A stretch of DNA of 64,000 nucleotides, taken from positions 1,054,001 to 1,118,000 of the forward strand of contig NZ_CP014945.1 of the NCBI RefSeq assembly GCF_001606025.1, written 5' to 3'. Both the position numbers and the translations under genes were made by a program. Positions 27,645 to 36,799 of the stretch are shown here, one piece after another. Under the pieces are notes generated by a model. It searched no databases. It was not told the origin of the DNA and saw nothing but the letters and a program-made list of their open reading frames with translations. Each line of letters opens with the position of its first letter. The stretch's first letter is position 1. This DNA comes from Psychrobacter alimentarius (GTDB lineage Bacteria; Pseudomonadota; Gammaproteobacteria; Pseudomonadales; Moraxellaceae).

Positions 27645-28190
27645 TTAGGATTCCCGCCAGTTTACCTGAACACGCATCACTTCCGTATCCTCACAGTATC
27701 CTATCCTCAATTCTTTAAAGCTGACCTGCCCATTTTCGATTACTTGCTTAATAATCTTCTGTCGCTGGTTGAGTCTCGCATTTCCTGTTTTAACTTCTGC
27801 AATAATGAGATGCACGTCCTCGATAGGTACATTGCCATCAGCACACTCGTGTAAATTTTGGAAGATGACATAGTCAATCGGTTCCCCCATAAATCGGCAG
27901 TCTGAAGGGTTGTAAGGAAAATCAGTAATAAAGGGTGTGAACTGTTCACCAATTTGACCTTTTAGGACGTTACGCTGCATGTTGTTTGAACGCTTTTGCG
28001 CCTCTTTAATATCTTTATCTAATCGCTGTTGAAAGCCTGCTTCTTTTTCAAGCATATCGTTCTTAATTTGCGCAATATCCCGCTCGCTCTCCAGTAGAGC
28101 CTTATTTTGCAATTGTATTCGCTGTATAGTCCACACAAGTAGCGCCATCATTAGCAAGATTATAATTAGTAGTATCGTAGTAAGAGTCAT
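27645..28190 (-). CDS. Membrane-anchored Holliday-junction-resolvase-like endonuclease
   Basis: 181 residues fitting the Endonuc_Holl family. A single N-terminal membrane helix (about 3-22), a coiled coil (about 25-70), then the nuclease: LKGQIGEQFTPF with Glu82, FPYNPSDCRFMGEPIDYVIF with Asp106, and IIAEVKTGNARL with Glu132 and Lys134, a PD-(D/E)XK arrangement. This length and order match the family. It lies just downstream of the CoiA-like gene, 35 bases apart on the same strand, so the two nucleases are probably one operon. Confidence 0.85.
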   Translation of the reverse strand: MTLTTILLIIILLMMALLVWTIQRIQLQNKALLESERDIAQIKNDMLEKEAGFQQRLDKDIKEAQKRSNNMQRNVLKGQIGEQFTPFITDFPYNPSDCRFMGEPIDYVIFQNLHECADGNVPIEDVHLIIAEVKTGNARLNQRQKIIKQVIENGQVSFKELRIGYCEDTEVMRVQVNWRES

Positions 28191-28225
28191 GATCTTATTT
28201 TCCGTATTATTGAATTGAGTTATCT

Positions 28226-29122
28226 TTAATTCTTGGGAGTCATATCCATTTCTTGCAATCGTTCAAAAACAGTGTCTGAAAACGGCTTGAAGTAATTCCA
28301 TGACTTATATTTTTGATTATATTGCCCACCGCCTTCGTTACGCCATTGCTTGAGTATCTCAATCACATCATGATTGTAGGTCACACACTTAATAGACACC
28401 ATGCCTGAATTAAAAACCCTGACATCTACCCAAGCGTGTTTGATGGTAAAGCGATAGATGATATAGCCTTTATCAAAGCTTCCACTACTATTCTCGTTAG
28501 TGCTGTTCTGGCAATTATAGATAGGCTCAGGTAATGGCGTAGGGGCCACTGGTATTGTTAACGATTTCGGTGATGGGAAGATCCACTGCTTATTACTCAC
28601 ACAGTCTAGAATATAATCTTTAGCTTCCTCACTTGGTAATTCAATACCTTGCGTGATGATTTCTCTTAAATCTATCTCAACAGTCGTAATGCCTAGCTGC
28701 TTAATAAAATCCGCTTTATCAGTATCGATGAAAGAGGTCACGGCGACTTCAATAAACATTATTTCATCATCGACCGTTGCGACTATATCAGGTCGGATAC
28801 AGCCAACAGACTGCTCCTCAATCAAATGATCAAACTGCCACGTTTTATCCTCACTGTTTTCGTCGTCAGGTAGTGATGGCAGTGTTAAATACCTCTCTTC
28901 CATAATGACTTGTTTAGCAAACTTGTGTAGGATACTTTCAGGATGAATAGTACAGCTTTCTTTATTGTTTAAGTGTGCAAAATGGTGCTCATTCTTTTCA
29001 CCTTTACGAGCTACTACAGGCTCACCACATTCAAAGCAAAAACACATACAAGCCAGCCCTCGCTCGACTTGTTTAACATTGACGATTTGCTTTTGCTCAT
29101 TAACAGCTATTGACATAGTCAT
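28226..29122 (-). CDS. CoiA-like nuclease family protein
   Basis: About 298 residues. The N-terminus has a zinc-binding-like CFECGEPVVARKGEKNEHHF. The middle has the nuclease-like IRPDIVATV and IMFIEVAVTSF (acidic D and ExA/V positions of CoiA/PD-(D/E)XK proteins). The C-terminal 80 residues form a separate small domain with Trp-rich ILKQWRNEGGGQYNQKYKSW. I prefer the ATG at 29120-29122 because AGAGG lies 9 bases before it; another ATG is three codons upstream. CoiA is named from competence, but island copies are of unknown role. It is divergent from the next gene, 110 bases away. Confidence 0.72.
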   Translation of the reverse strand: MTMSIAVNEQKQIVNVKQVERGLACMCFCFECGEPVVARKGEKNEHHFAHLNNKESCTIHPESILHKFAKQVIMEERYLTLPSLPDDENSEDKTWQFDHLIEEQSVGCIRPDIVATVDDEIMFIEVAVTSFIDTDKADFIKQLGITTVEIDLREIITQGIELPSEEAKDYILDCVSNKQWIFPSPKSLTIPVAPTPLPEPIYNCQNSTNENSSGSFDKGYIIYRFTIKHAWVDVRVFNSGMVSIKCVTYNHDVIEILKQWRNEGGGQYNQKYKSWNYFKPFSDTVFERLQEMDMTPKN

Positions 29123-29233
29123 AGTTACCATCCTCTTGTTAGTTGGTTAGGAGTGAGGTAATTATGAGAAGAATTCTGCCTCTAAAACAGACTGCTATTG
29201 GGGGCGTAATAGGATTTTAATCGGTATTTAACT

Positions 29234-30292
29234 ATGAAAAACATACACTTAGGTGTCTTTGAAGAGCTCGAAAAACAATTTCTTAATTTTCCAAGAAATA
29301 CTTTTTATGATCATTGCCTCAGAATAATAGTCGAAGCACAGCTCAATAAACTAAAGTATTCGGATGAAGGGTTTGAACCTAATAAGTTATCAAGACAAGA
29401 TATCTATGCCAAAGCGAGGGGCGTGAATAAAAATACTGTGAGCAGTCAAGTTGCTAAAAATAAGATAAAAACGGATAGATTAAATGTAGAGTTAGAAAAA
29501 TTTATCGAATCACAACCAGACTGTAAACAGGCTTTTAAGGATATAGGTTATTTACCAGAAGTTATTTCATCTGTATCAGAGGGTGGTGCCAAAAACAAAA
29601 CCTACGTGTGGATGAGTATTAGAGCTATTGAAAATGAGGAAGAGCAGATAGCTAAATCTGCTGTCTTTGAATCTGAGGATTATGAAGATTTAAGTAGTAT
29701 TACTTATGAGCGCAAAGCGACTTCTGAGATTAAGCCATCTTTATTCACTAAGCTATTCTTCAAAAAAGGTGAGCTAAAGATCTTAAGCTTTCGAGGCATT
29801 TTGCTAATGATCTTGCTGATGCTAAGTTTTTTGGTAGATATCTGTGTTGCTATCTTTGCGTTACTTGTCATCCTATTACTAAGCGAATTACAAAATTTTA
29901 AGCTTTGGCAAGCTATGCTTTTCGTAGCATTCATTCCTGTAGCTTATCTAAACTGGCGGTATTTTTTTATGCCACTATATATGCTGCCTTATCACCGTGT
30001 CGTTAAAGCGCCTATGTTCTTTGCTAATATCAATGTCGATAATACAGATATTGAAATGTACCGAAATAAAGATAAGCTCAACATAGCAAGGATTACAGAG
30101 TTCACTGCAACCTGTCCAATTTGCTCTGGCGTAATCGAGCTTGCTAAAGGTAAACCAGATCAAAAGCAGCCGCTAGTAGGGCGCTGTAGGGAAGCGCCTC
30201 ATGCTCATGTATATAGCTTTGATCGGATGACGATGAGGGGGTGCTTTTTAGGTATGAAAGATTATTCCGTGAATAATGCACTTGGACTTTAG
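29234..30292 (+). CDS. Membrane protein with C-terminal zinc ribbon
   Basis: 352 residues. The first 100 contain a helix-turn-helix-like segment (LSRQDIYAKARGVNKNTVSSQ). Two membrane helices follow (about 194-216 and 222-250). The C-terminus carries TATCPICSGVIELAKGKPD and LVGRCREAPHAHVYSFDRM, a Cys-x2-Cys ... Cys ... His set that probably binds zinc. This C-terminal module is familiar from accessory-region proteins of unknown function. It is the only plus-strand gene in the cargo part of the island. The ribosome site before the ATG is poor. Confidence 0.75.
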   Translation: MKNIHLGVFEELEKQFLNFPRNTFYDHCLRIIVEAQLNKLKYSDEGFEPNKLSRQDIYAKARGVNKNTVSSQVAKNKIKTDRLNVELEKFIESQPDCKQAFKDIGYLPEVISSVSEGGAKNKTYVWMSIRAIENEEEQIAKSAVFESEDYEDLSSITYERKATSEIKPSLFTKLFFKKGELKILSFRGILLMILLMLSFLVDICVAIFALLVILLLSELQNFKLWQAMLFVAFIPVAYLNWRYFFMPLYMLPYHRVVKAPMFFANINVDNTDIEMYRNKDKLNIARITEFTATCPICSGVIELAKGKPDQKQPLVGRCREAPHAHVYSFDRMTMRGCFLGMKDYSVNNALGL

Positions 30293-30303
30293 ACTTAAAA
30301 AAT

Positions 30304-32139
30304 TTATTCAACATTAGATGTGCTAGAGTCAAATAACGACCTGACTACCAATCTCAAAATCATCCACCACGCATAAACCGATACTTGAGAACCAGAGCTT
30401 TGATCATCCAGTAAACCGTGAGCAACATCGTTGCGTAAGTTAGCGCCAATAGATTCGGTGAAGACAGCTTTTAATTCGAACAGTAGGTCTTCACCTAGTA
30501 CCTCCTCAGCTTGCTCATGCTTGAGCAATGTTGATAAACCATTTTCATTTTCAATACCACCTTTATCGATAGTAGTGGTATGAACGCCATTATTTTTTAA
30601 ACAAATTCTCACTATATGTTCGACTTGAGGAGCAAGTAAATGAATGCTGTTTCTAAAGTCGTGCTCAAAACCGCTCCATAGAGCACTAGCTAAAAGGTAC
30701 TTTCGACCTTCAGGAACTATGGGTGAAAGTTCACATAGCTGTATTAAGTACTCCTTTGTTACCCTAAAATCCATAAGTATTTGGTTTAATGCTGGGACGA
30801 TGCTTCCTTGCACCATAAACTGTATGTTTAACTGAAAGTCTTGAGTCATTTTACTAAATATTGCTGGTTCGCTTTCTTCTTCTGTTTTGTAATCAAGACC
30901 TAATGCTGGAGTTTTAGCAGTAACTCGCCCATCTCCAGAATAATGAATGTTACCAAACAAGCTACTCAGAAAATACTGTTGGTGACTTTCTAAGGCTTGA
31001 GATCGCAGGTCTTTATATATGGGAGAAGGAAAGGCAGTAAAATATAATAAAGCATGATTTAGATCTTGCTTATCTGATACATGTTCTATAGACGCCTTAA
31101 CGGTGTCAGTTATATCAACACTGGGTAGCTGAAAAACAGGCATTTCATCTAATATGTTGTGACCTGTTTCAATAATCTTATCTCTGACAGAAACCATCTT
31201 CTCATTAACAGCGTACAAACTTCTCTTCGCTTTTGGAACTTTTCGATAAGTTTGAAGAGCATTTTCATAGCTATGATTAGCAGCCATTTGACCTTGAATA
31301 TTATTTGTTACTTGAGAATCACCTTCAAGTACAAAGCATTCAGCTGACAAGAGCAAACAGTTTAGCCACTTATCATCTTCTTGTTGAGCCCTAAAAAACT
31401 TTTCAGCCACAGCAAGATGATCACGAGCTTGCCAATAGTTACCTGAATTTAAAAGGTTTATACCATGACCACATAGCTCTTCTGAAATTTTTGTCAGGTC
31501 GTCTCTAAGTAGATGGTGATGTCCAATCATCTCACCAAGCCAGAGATTCATAAAATGGCTATCTGAGTAATATTTTTCAAAAGCAATTTTTAGTATTGAC
31601 TCGATATTTTGTATTTTTTGACGATCTTTTGTTTGTCTAGCTAACTGAACGCATCGTTCCCAGCACTGTTTTATATCAGGGTGCCATGTTTCAGGGTCGA
31701 TCGGAAGTTGCATATAGCTTTCTATAGCAGCTTGTGCGTAATCGACTTTTCTTGGACTTGCGCATAACCAAAGTATGTCAGCAAAGCGAGCTCTAATCAT
31801 AGGGTCTGTTATGTCAGTATAAACACCTGCTATGAAATCTAGCTGTTCACTTGTTAAATCATCTGGAATAGCTGATCGCTGAATAGTATTTCCATCAGAG
31901 TAAGTGGTGCCAGCCTTAAAAGGGTCGTTAGGACTACTTGGATTGATTGCCATTGAGCAAATATCTGAAGCAAGTTGTAACGCATTAGCTAAAGCTTCAT
32001 TACCTTGTCCTCGTTCCAGATTTGCTTGCTTGTAGTAAGCTACAGATATAGAGAAGTATCCAAGCTCAAATGGATCATTAATGTTCAGATTGCTATTATT
32101 GATAAACTCAGTAGCGGAGCATAAAGTAGAATCTGACAT
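30304..32139 (-). CDS. DUF4209-type protein with HEPN-like motif
   Basis: 611 residues. The N-terminal two thirds are helical repeats (TPR-like, e.g. NYWQARDHLAVAEKFFRA). The C-terminal part fits DUF4209: FEHDFRNSIHLLAPQVEHIV, then GLSTLLKHEQAEEVLGEDLL, then GANLRNDVAHGLLDD. RNDVAH (569-574) is an Arg-x4-His motif, the catalytic signature of HEPN ribonucleases. AAGGAAA precedes the ATG by 8 bases. It is the last gene of the mcrB-like / mcrC-like operon, 86 bases after the nuclease gene. Inferred role: RNA-cutting effector or regulator of that system. Confidence 0.8.
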   Translation of the reverse strand: MSDSTLCSATEFINNSNLNINDPFELGYFSISVAYYKQANLERGQGNEALANALQLASDICSMAINPSSPNDPFKAGTTYSDGNTIQRSAIPDDLTSEQLDFIAGVYTDITDPMIRARFADILWLCASPRKVDYAQAAIESYMQLPIDPETWHPDIKQCWERCVQLARQTKDRQKIQNIESILKIAFEKYYSDSHFMNLWLGEMIGHHHLLRDDLTKISEELCGHGINLLNSGNYWQARDHLAVAEKFFRAQQEDDKWLNCLLLSAECFVLEGDSQVTNNIQGQMAANHSYENALQTYRKVPKAKRSLYAVNEKMVSVRDKIIETGHNILDEMPVFQLPSVDITDTVKASIEHVSDKQDLNHALLYFTAFPSPIYKDLRSQALESHQQYFLSSLFGNIHYSGDGRVTAKTPALGLDYKTEEESEPAIFSKMTQDFQLNIQFMVQGSIVPALNQILMDFRVTKEYLIQLCELSPIVPEGRKYLLASALWSGFEHDFRNSIHLLAPQVEHIVRICLKNNGVHTTTIDKGGIENENGLSTLLKHEQAEEVLGEDLLFELKAVFTESIGANLRNDVAHGLLDDQSSGSQVSVYAWWMILRLVVRSLFDSSTSNVE

Positions 32140-32225
32140 TGATGCTTTCCTTGTTTTTTATAAATAATTTGTACTCAAATAAACTTTATTATGACGGCTG
32201 CTTTGACTTGAGCTACGATTGGTTG

Positions 32226-34634
32226 CTATGAGACCGTTATCTTGGAACACAACTCTTGATATACTGGTTCAATATCGTTGAAGTCACTGACGCTTTGTAA
32301 GCATCTTAAAGTGGTCAGCTTAAAGTATTGTTGAGTAGAATCAGGTACGTTATTGATTTTGCTTTGTAACTTTAACGGCTGATCAAGCTCAAAAATAAAA
32401 TGGTCTGTGAGAGCGACCATTTTTTTCACAGGCCATACATATTCAATGTCATAGCAGTTAGAGTCCATATCAGAACAGATGGCTAAGCTTAAATAGCGAA
32501 CTTCTTTTAAAATATGGTAGTCATATCTAGTGAAAATACTATTTTTAGGTAAAGTATAAAGCGTGACAGTACCGTCTTTAACGAGCCTGTAATCGTTATC
32601 ATTCTTATCTACGGCGAGTGTTAGAGTCAAGTCTTGATACAGTATTTGTTGCATACCATCGTACGGGATACGCGCGGCATCCTGTAAGTAAATATTCTCT
32701 TCCATGCTTGACTTGTATTGAGAGGTCGATAAATCTGAAACAGCACTAGAAATACGTTTACCGATATTTTGACGTAAGAAGTTTAGTAGCCAATAGCAGC
32801 TGTTATCAGCTTCTGGACTGTTTTGAGTTAGGCTAGGTAATAACGCAAAAGCACCAATACTTATTTCATCGATAGTATCAGAGTAAGGGTTGGCTTTACT
32901 TATTTGATCAAAATAGCCGGGATATAACGCAAAGGCACCAAAAACAGGACGACTCTTATCCACACCGTTCTCGTGTTTGCTTTCATTGACGCGGATCAAG
33001 GCATCACGGTAACGGTGCATTTGATTGATAGCATCATCAGGTACATAATCATTCTTTTCTATATCTTGATTGACATCGTCGTACTGATTTTTTTTAGTTT
33101 TGATACGGTATTTTGCATCGAATAACCAGATAAACTGTCTATTATTAGGGAAGGTAACTTCTAATAAAATATCAGGTTCTTGGCTGACAGAATAAGTTCG
33201 AATCGGTTTAGTCGTTTTCCTAAATCGCGGTTCATGAGCCAATCTAGCTTTAACGCCATCATCACGTTCAAATTTAAATGCACCAGCAAAGCCGTCTTTA
33301 AGCTGATATTCAAAAAACTTCTTAAGTTGTAACTCTTGTTTCTTAGTAGCGACTTCCTTAAAATCTAACTCATCTATTAAGATATTTCTTAAAGTAAGAA
33401 AGCACCACACCTCATAGATTTCTGCAACTGACTTCATGGAAATGCTGGATTGATTATCAAACACATCCAAGTAAAACTTTAACTCTTGCCAAATTCTATA
33501 TACAGAACTGTAGCCTACCTTTTGTTGCAACACCAATGATTCTCGACCATGACCATTATAGTCGCCAACATTAGCCATAAAGCCTTGCTTCAGCATCTTT
33601 TGTAGGGGCTGTTGCCACTGATGAAACTCATCTAAGAATGCATTTGATAGTCTTTGAGAAACTGACTTTTTATTATCTTGCCTGAGCTTATACTCAAAAT
33701 CAGCCAGTCGTTTCTTAGTAGTAGAGACAACCATTTTGATAAAACGATTTTCTGGAGTATCAACACTGAGCTGTTTTTTTGTGACTTGATAACGCTGTTC
33801 ATGCAGACCGTTAGCGAGATCTTCCTTTATTTTTGCTCCTAATCGCGCAGGTATTTTACCTTTTATTCTCGCAGCTTTTGTATAAGACGTTTGAGCCTGT
33901 AAGCGGCTATGTGGTGCTTGGCTGATGACCTTTAAGGCATGAAACAGTTGATGACGCAAATGACTGAAGTTTGCCAGCCAAAGCAGTGGAAACTGATGGC
34001 GTTGTTTGGTTTGCCCACTATCTTGTTCCGTCTTCTCGACTAAACTAAATCGCCAAAGTGGAAAGGCATTATCAATCGCTTGATACATCTTAGGTAAGTC
34101 ATCATGCAAACTCATCTTAGTAGGTAGCACTTCAAAAGAAATGGTACTTTTAAAGGTTTGAGATGACTTGATGTAATTAAAGGGTAGGCGTAGCCAACCA
34201 ACATCATTTGCAGTATTGATCGTACCTGTTAGGCGTGCTAGCGTTGAACGTTGTTTATTTGCCTTAATAAACCGAAAGCTCTTGTTAATAGCGTGGCTAC
34301 GATGGCTCAGATACGCCTTTTCCACGTCACCAGTAAATATGACTTCAAACTGATATTGAAGGTTCTCAAAAAAGATAAAATTATCTAATTCTAAAGAATC
34401 TACCAAGCCTGAAGGAGACAGGCTATCCTCTATAACCAAAGGCTCATTCATAAAATCAGCGTTAAGCATATCTAAGGGCGGAGAAAAGCGCACTATAGAT
34501 GGTTGAGCATTATAATCGCTTATGGCCTCACGTTTCTCTAAAGTAGACTGATAGGTCTTTTGACGTTTCTCAATGTCATTGCACCAAATGGACAGCTCAA
34601 AATCAGGGGTTTGTATCCTTAACAGATCTGGCAT
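32226..34634 (-). CDS. McrC-like DUF2357/DUF524 nuclease
   Basis: 802 residues. The N-terminal about 300 residues fit DUF2357 (LSHRSHAINKSFRF; SVDTPENRFIKMVVSTTKK is the characteristic junction). The C-terminal half fits the DUF524 PD-(D/E)XK nuclease: IYEVWCFLTL (406-415), EPDILLEVTF with Asp488, and FIWLFDAKYRIK with Asp506 and Lys508, then a QMHRYRDAL helix. It lacks the short classical McrC layout but holds the same genetic place, right after an McrB-like ATPase (45 bases). GGAGT precedes the ATG. Role: the DNA-cleaving partner of the AAA+ motor. Confidence 0.87.
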   Translation of the reverse strand: MPDLLRIQTPDFELSIWCNDIEKRQKTYQSTLEKREAISDYNAQPSIVRFSPPLDMLNADFMNEPLVIEDSLSPSGLVDSLELDNFIFFENLQYQFEVIFTGDVEKAYLSHRSHAINKSFRFIKANKQRSTLARLTGTINTANDVGWLRLPFNYIKSSQTFKSTISFEVLPTKMSLHDDLPKMYQAIDNAFPLWRFSLVEKTEQDSGQTKQRHQFPLLWLANFSHLRHQLFHALKVISQAPHSRLQAQTSYTKAARIKGKIPARLGAKIKEDLANGLHEQRYQVTKKQLSVDTPENRFIKMVVSTTKKRLADFEYKLRQDNKKSVSQRLSNAFLDEFHQWQQPLQKMLKQGFMANVGDYNGHGRESLVLQQKVGYSSVYRIWQELKFYLDVFDNQSSISMKSVAEIYEVWCFLTLRNILIDELDFKEVATKKQELQLKKFFEYQLKDGFAGAFKFERDDGVKARLAHEPRFRKTTKPIRTYSVSQEPDILLEVTFPNNRQFIWLFDAKYRIKTKKNQYDDVNQDIEKNDYVPDDAINQMHRYRDALIRVNESKHENGVDKSRPVFGAFALYPGYFDQISKANPYSDTIDEISIGAFALLPSLTQNSPEADNSCYWLLNFLRQNIGKRISSAVSDLSTSQYKSSMEENIYLQDAARIPYDGMQQILYQDLTLTLAVDKNDNDYRLVKDGTVTLYTLPKNSIFTRYDYHILKEVRYLSLAICSDMDSNCYDIEYVWPVKKMVALTDHFIFELDQPLKLQSKINNVPDSTQQYFKLTTLRCLQSVSDFNDIEPVYQELCSKITVS

Positions 34635-34679
34635 TATTACTCCATTGGTTTTGCTATATCTATTCTATAATTGCAAGTT

Positions 34680-36701
34680 TTATGGCCAAAAGCTAGTAAA
34701 GCCAGAACGCTCTAAGCGCTGTTGCATCCAAGCCAGTTTAGCCTTGCTACGGCAAGTGATATTTAACACGCTACCATCTATGTTTTTACGATATAGATCA
34801 GGACGTAGTTTATCTTGATCATCTTCCATAGACCAAATATCAACAAGTTCCTGTTTTAAGATAGCTGTTAATTCTGTGAGTAACGACTCCTCATGGCTGC
34901 TTACAGAGTCATCTATAACTGCTAATTTATCATGATCTCCTTCGATGCGCGGCAATACTTTGCACATCAAAAAGTCATCCCATACAGCTTGCAGTTGCTT
35001 CTCATCTTCAGGATAGGCGCTAATCACAGCAAGCAGTAGCTCATTCAATGCTCTAAAAGCCAGTTGAAAAGGCGTATCATCCAATACTTTATTGATTGAT
35101 TTTAGAAAATTAATGCTCTTATTACCATCACTATCTATGGGCGGTAACTTATCGATAGAGGCTTGAGAGTCAATAGGGTAGTTCAAGGCGTTATGAGTGA
35201 CTGTCGGTTCAAAGAAGTGATCAAATTCATTAGGAAAAAAATCGCCAAAATCAAAACTCAAAGCACGATCGATGACTTTACGCGAAAAACCATGTGTAGT
35301 TTCATCCATATTGACTGTACCAGCTACGATCAAATTAAAGGGCAGACCTAACCCATGCTCACAGAACAAGTCCCAAGCATCATCGTACTGCTGATCTGCA
35401 AAACCTAATGCATCACGCAGTTTGCTTTTATCTTCTAATTGTTCGATAGTCGCTGACTTTAAAAGTGGATCGCAGCAATAAATGAATTGTTCATCGTCCC
35501 ACTGCCATTCGCGTGTTTCTAGAACGGATAGATAATCAGCAAAGTATTGCTCGACAGGGGCTAAATTCATTTCATCCAGGCATAGCCAGTAAGGCAATAC
35601 TTGATCAAGCTCGCTTTTGTCACCTGTGACAGCGAGACCATTACCCTCAGACTCTAGTTCAAGACCTGCATCAATAATGGCACGCCATGCTTTGGCAATG
35701 AATTGTAGTACGTCAGTGGTAATATATTCAGCGTTACCATTACCGCCCAATCGTGATATATAACCAAGTATGTCGCTGGGTTCATGCCAGTCAGGGCGTA
35801 CTGGGATAAGGCAATAAGTATCGCTAAGACTGCCTGTGAGTATAGCTTGGTCACGGACAAAGCGGGTTTTCCCCGTACCAGATATCCCAGCTAAGAGTAG
35901 GAAAGGCTTTGAAATAGCTTTATTATCATAGTTTCTATTAATTTTAATGGGTTTTACTTTGTTCTTTGAGGGTTCAAGTTTTGATGTTGTGTTTTCTAAA
36001 CTTTGATCAGTGGTTCCTATGCTATTTGGTAAAAAGCTATAACCTTCAAAAATATCAAAATCATAAGTTAATAATATTTTATCAAGATCTTTAGGGACAG
36101 TTTTAGGGAAAAGTGCAAAAGTGAAAGGACTTCCGCCATTGAAAGTTCCAGCCCTTGTATTGTTTATAACTACATTATCAAATCTTAAAACTCCTTTTTT
36201 TGTATAAGTGTCAGCTGATCCAGAAAAAGTATTACCCGTTATTTTAAGTAAGTCTTGTCTTTGAATAGATTTAGAACAATTGAAGTCAGTAGTAGAAATA
36301 TCATCTATAAAAAATTCATTCCTAAAATCTTCTGGAATTTTTTTTAGTAACGTAAGTATTTCCTTCTCTGTAGCGTTCCAATACAAAGAGTACATGAAAC
36401 TTTTTAGAGATACTTGACCTCTTTTTAAGTACCTATTTCTTAAGTTTTTTCTCCAGTTTTGTACTAACAACCCATATTTAAATCCACGTTGATGATCTTG
36501 TTCACTGTCTGAGAAATAGAATGCATTATCTGCGTATTCGGAGAATTTTTGTATATCAACTTTTAAGTAACTACCATTAATCTTGGTTTCGCAAGTACAT
36601 ATCAAAAAGAGCACTATACCGAAGAACTCTTCTGGTTTTGATACTGTATCTTTAATATCTTTTCTAGCTGAAACTAGAGTCTCAAGAGAGATGTATGGCA
36701 T
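34680..36701 (-). CDS. McrB-like AAA+ motor protein
   Basis: 673 residues. The C-terminal AAA+ domain has Walker A GISGTGKT (272-279), the McrB-type RPDWHEPSDILGY (302-314), Walker B WLCLDEMNLAPVEQYFADYL (372-391) and the sensor region GTVNMDETTHGFSRKVIDRA (461-480). These phrases are diagnostic of McrB relatives, which use GTP in E. coli McrB. The N-terminal 260 residues do not look like the E. coli McrB methyl-DNA reader. They contain a helical part and a beta-rich part (VLRFDNVVINNTRAGTFNGG) of unknown specificity. AAGGT precedes the ATG. First gene of the operon that continues through 30304. Confidence 0.9.
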   Translation of the reverse strand: MPYISLETLVSARKDIKDTVSKPEEFFGIVLFLICTCETKINGSYLKVDIQKFSEYADNAFYFSDSEQDHQRGFKYGLLVQNWRKNLRNRYLKRGQVSLKSFMYSLYWNATEKEILTLLKKIPEDFRNEFFIDDISTTDFNCSKSIQRQDLLKITGNTFSGSADTYTKKGVLRFDNVVINNTRAGTFNGGSPFTFALFPKTVPKDLDKILLTYDFDIFEGYSFLPNSIGTTDQSLENTTSKLEPSKNKVKPIKINRNYDNKAISKPFLLLAGISGTGKTRFVRDQAILTGSLSDTYCLIPVRPDWHEPSDILGYISRLGGNGNAEYITTDVLQFIAKAWRAIIDAGLELESEGNGLAVTGDKSELDQVLPYWLCLDEMNLAPVEQYFADYLSVLETREWQWDDEQFIYCCDPLLKSATIEQLEDKSKLRDALGFADQQYDDAWDLFCEHGLGLPFNLIVAGTVNMDETTHGFSRKVIDRALSFDFGDFFPNEFDHFFEPTVTHNALNYPIDSQASIDKLPPIDSDGNKSINFLKSINKVLDDTPFQLAFRALNELLLAVISAYPEDEKQLQAVWDDFLMCKVLPRIEGDHDKLAVIDDSVSSHEESLLTELTAILKQELVDIWSMEDDQDKLRPDLYRKNIDGSVLNITCRSKAKLAWMQQRLERSGFTSFWP

Positions 36702-36799
36702 TACATGTACCTTTTTTATATTTATAAGTGCAACTAGATAGAGAGTATAACTTATTAAATTTTGAAGTGATTTATGGTTTATTAGAATACATCAATGTC

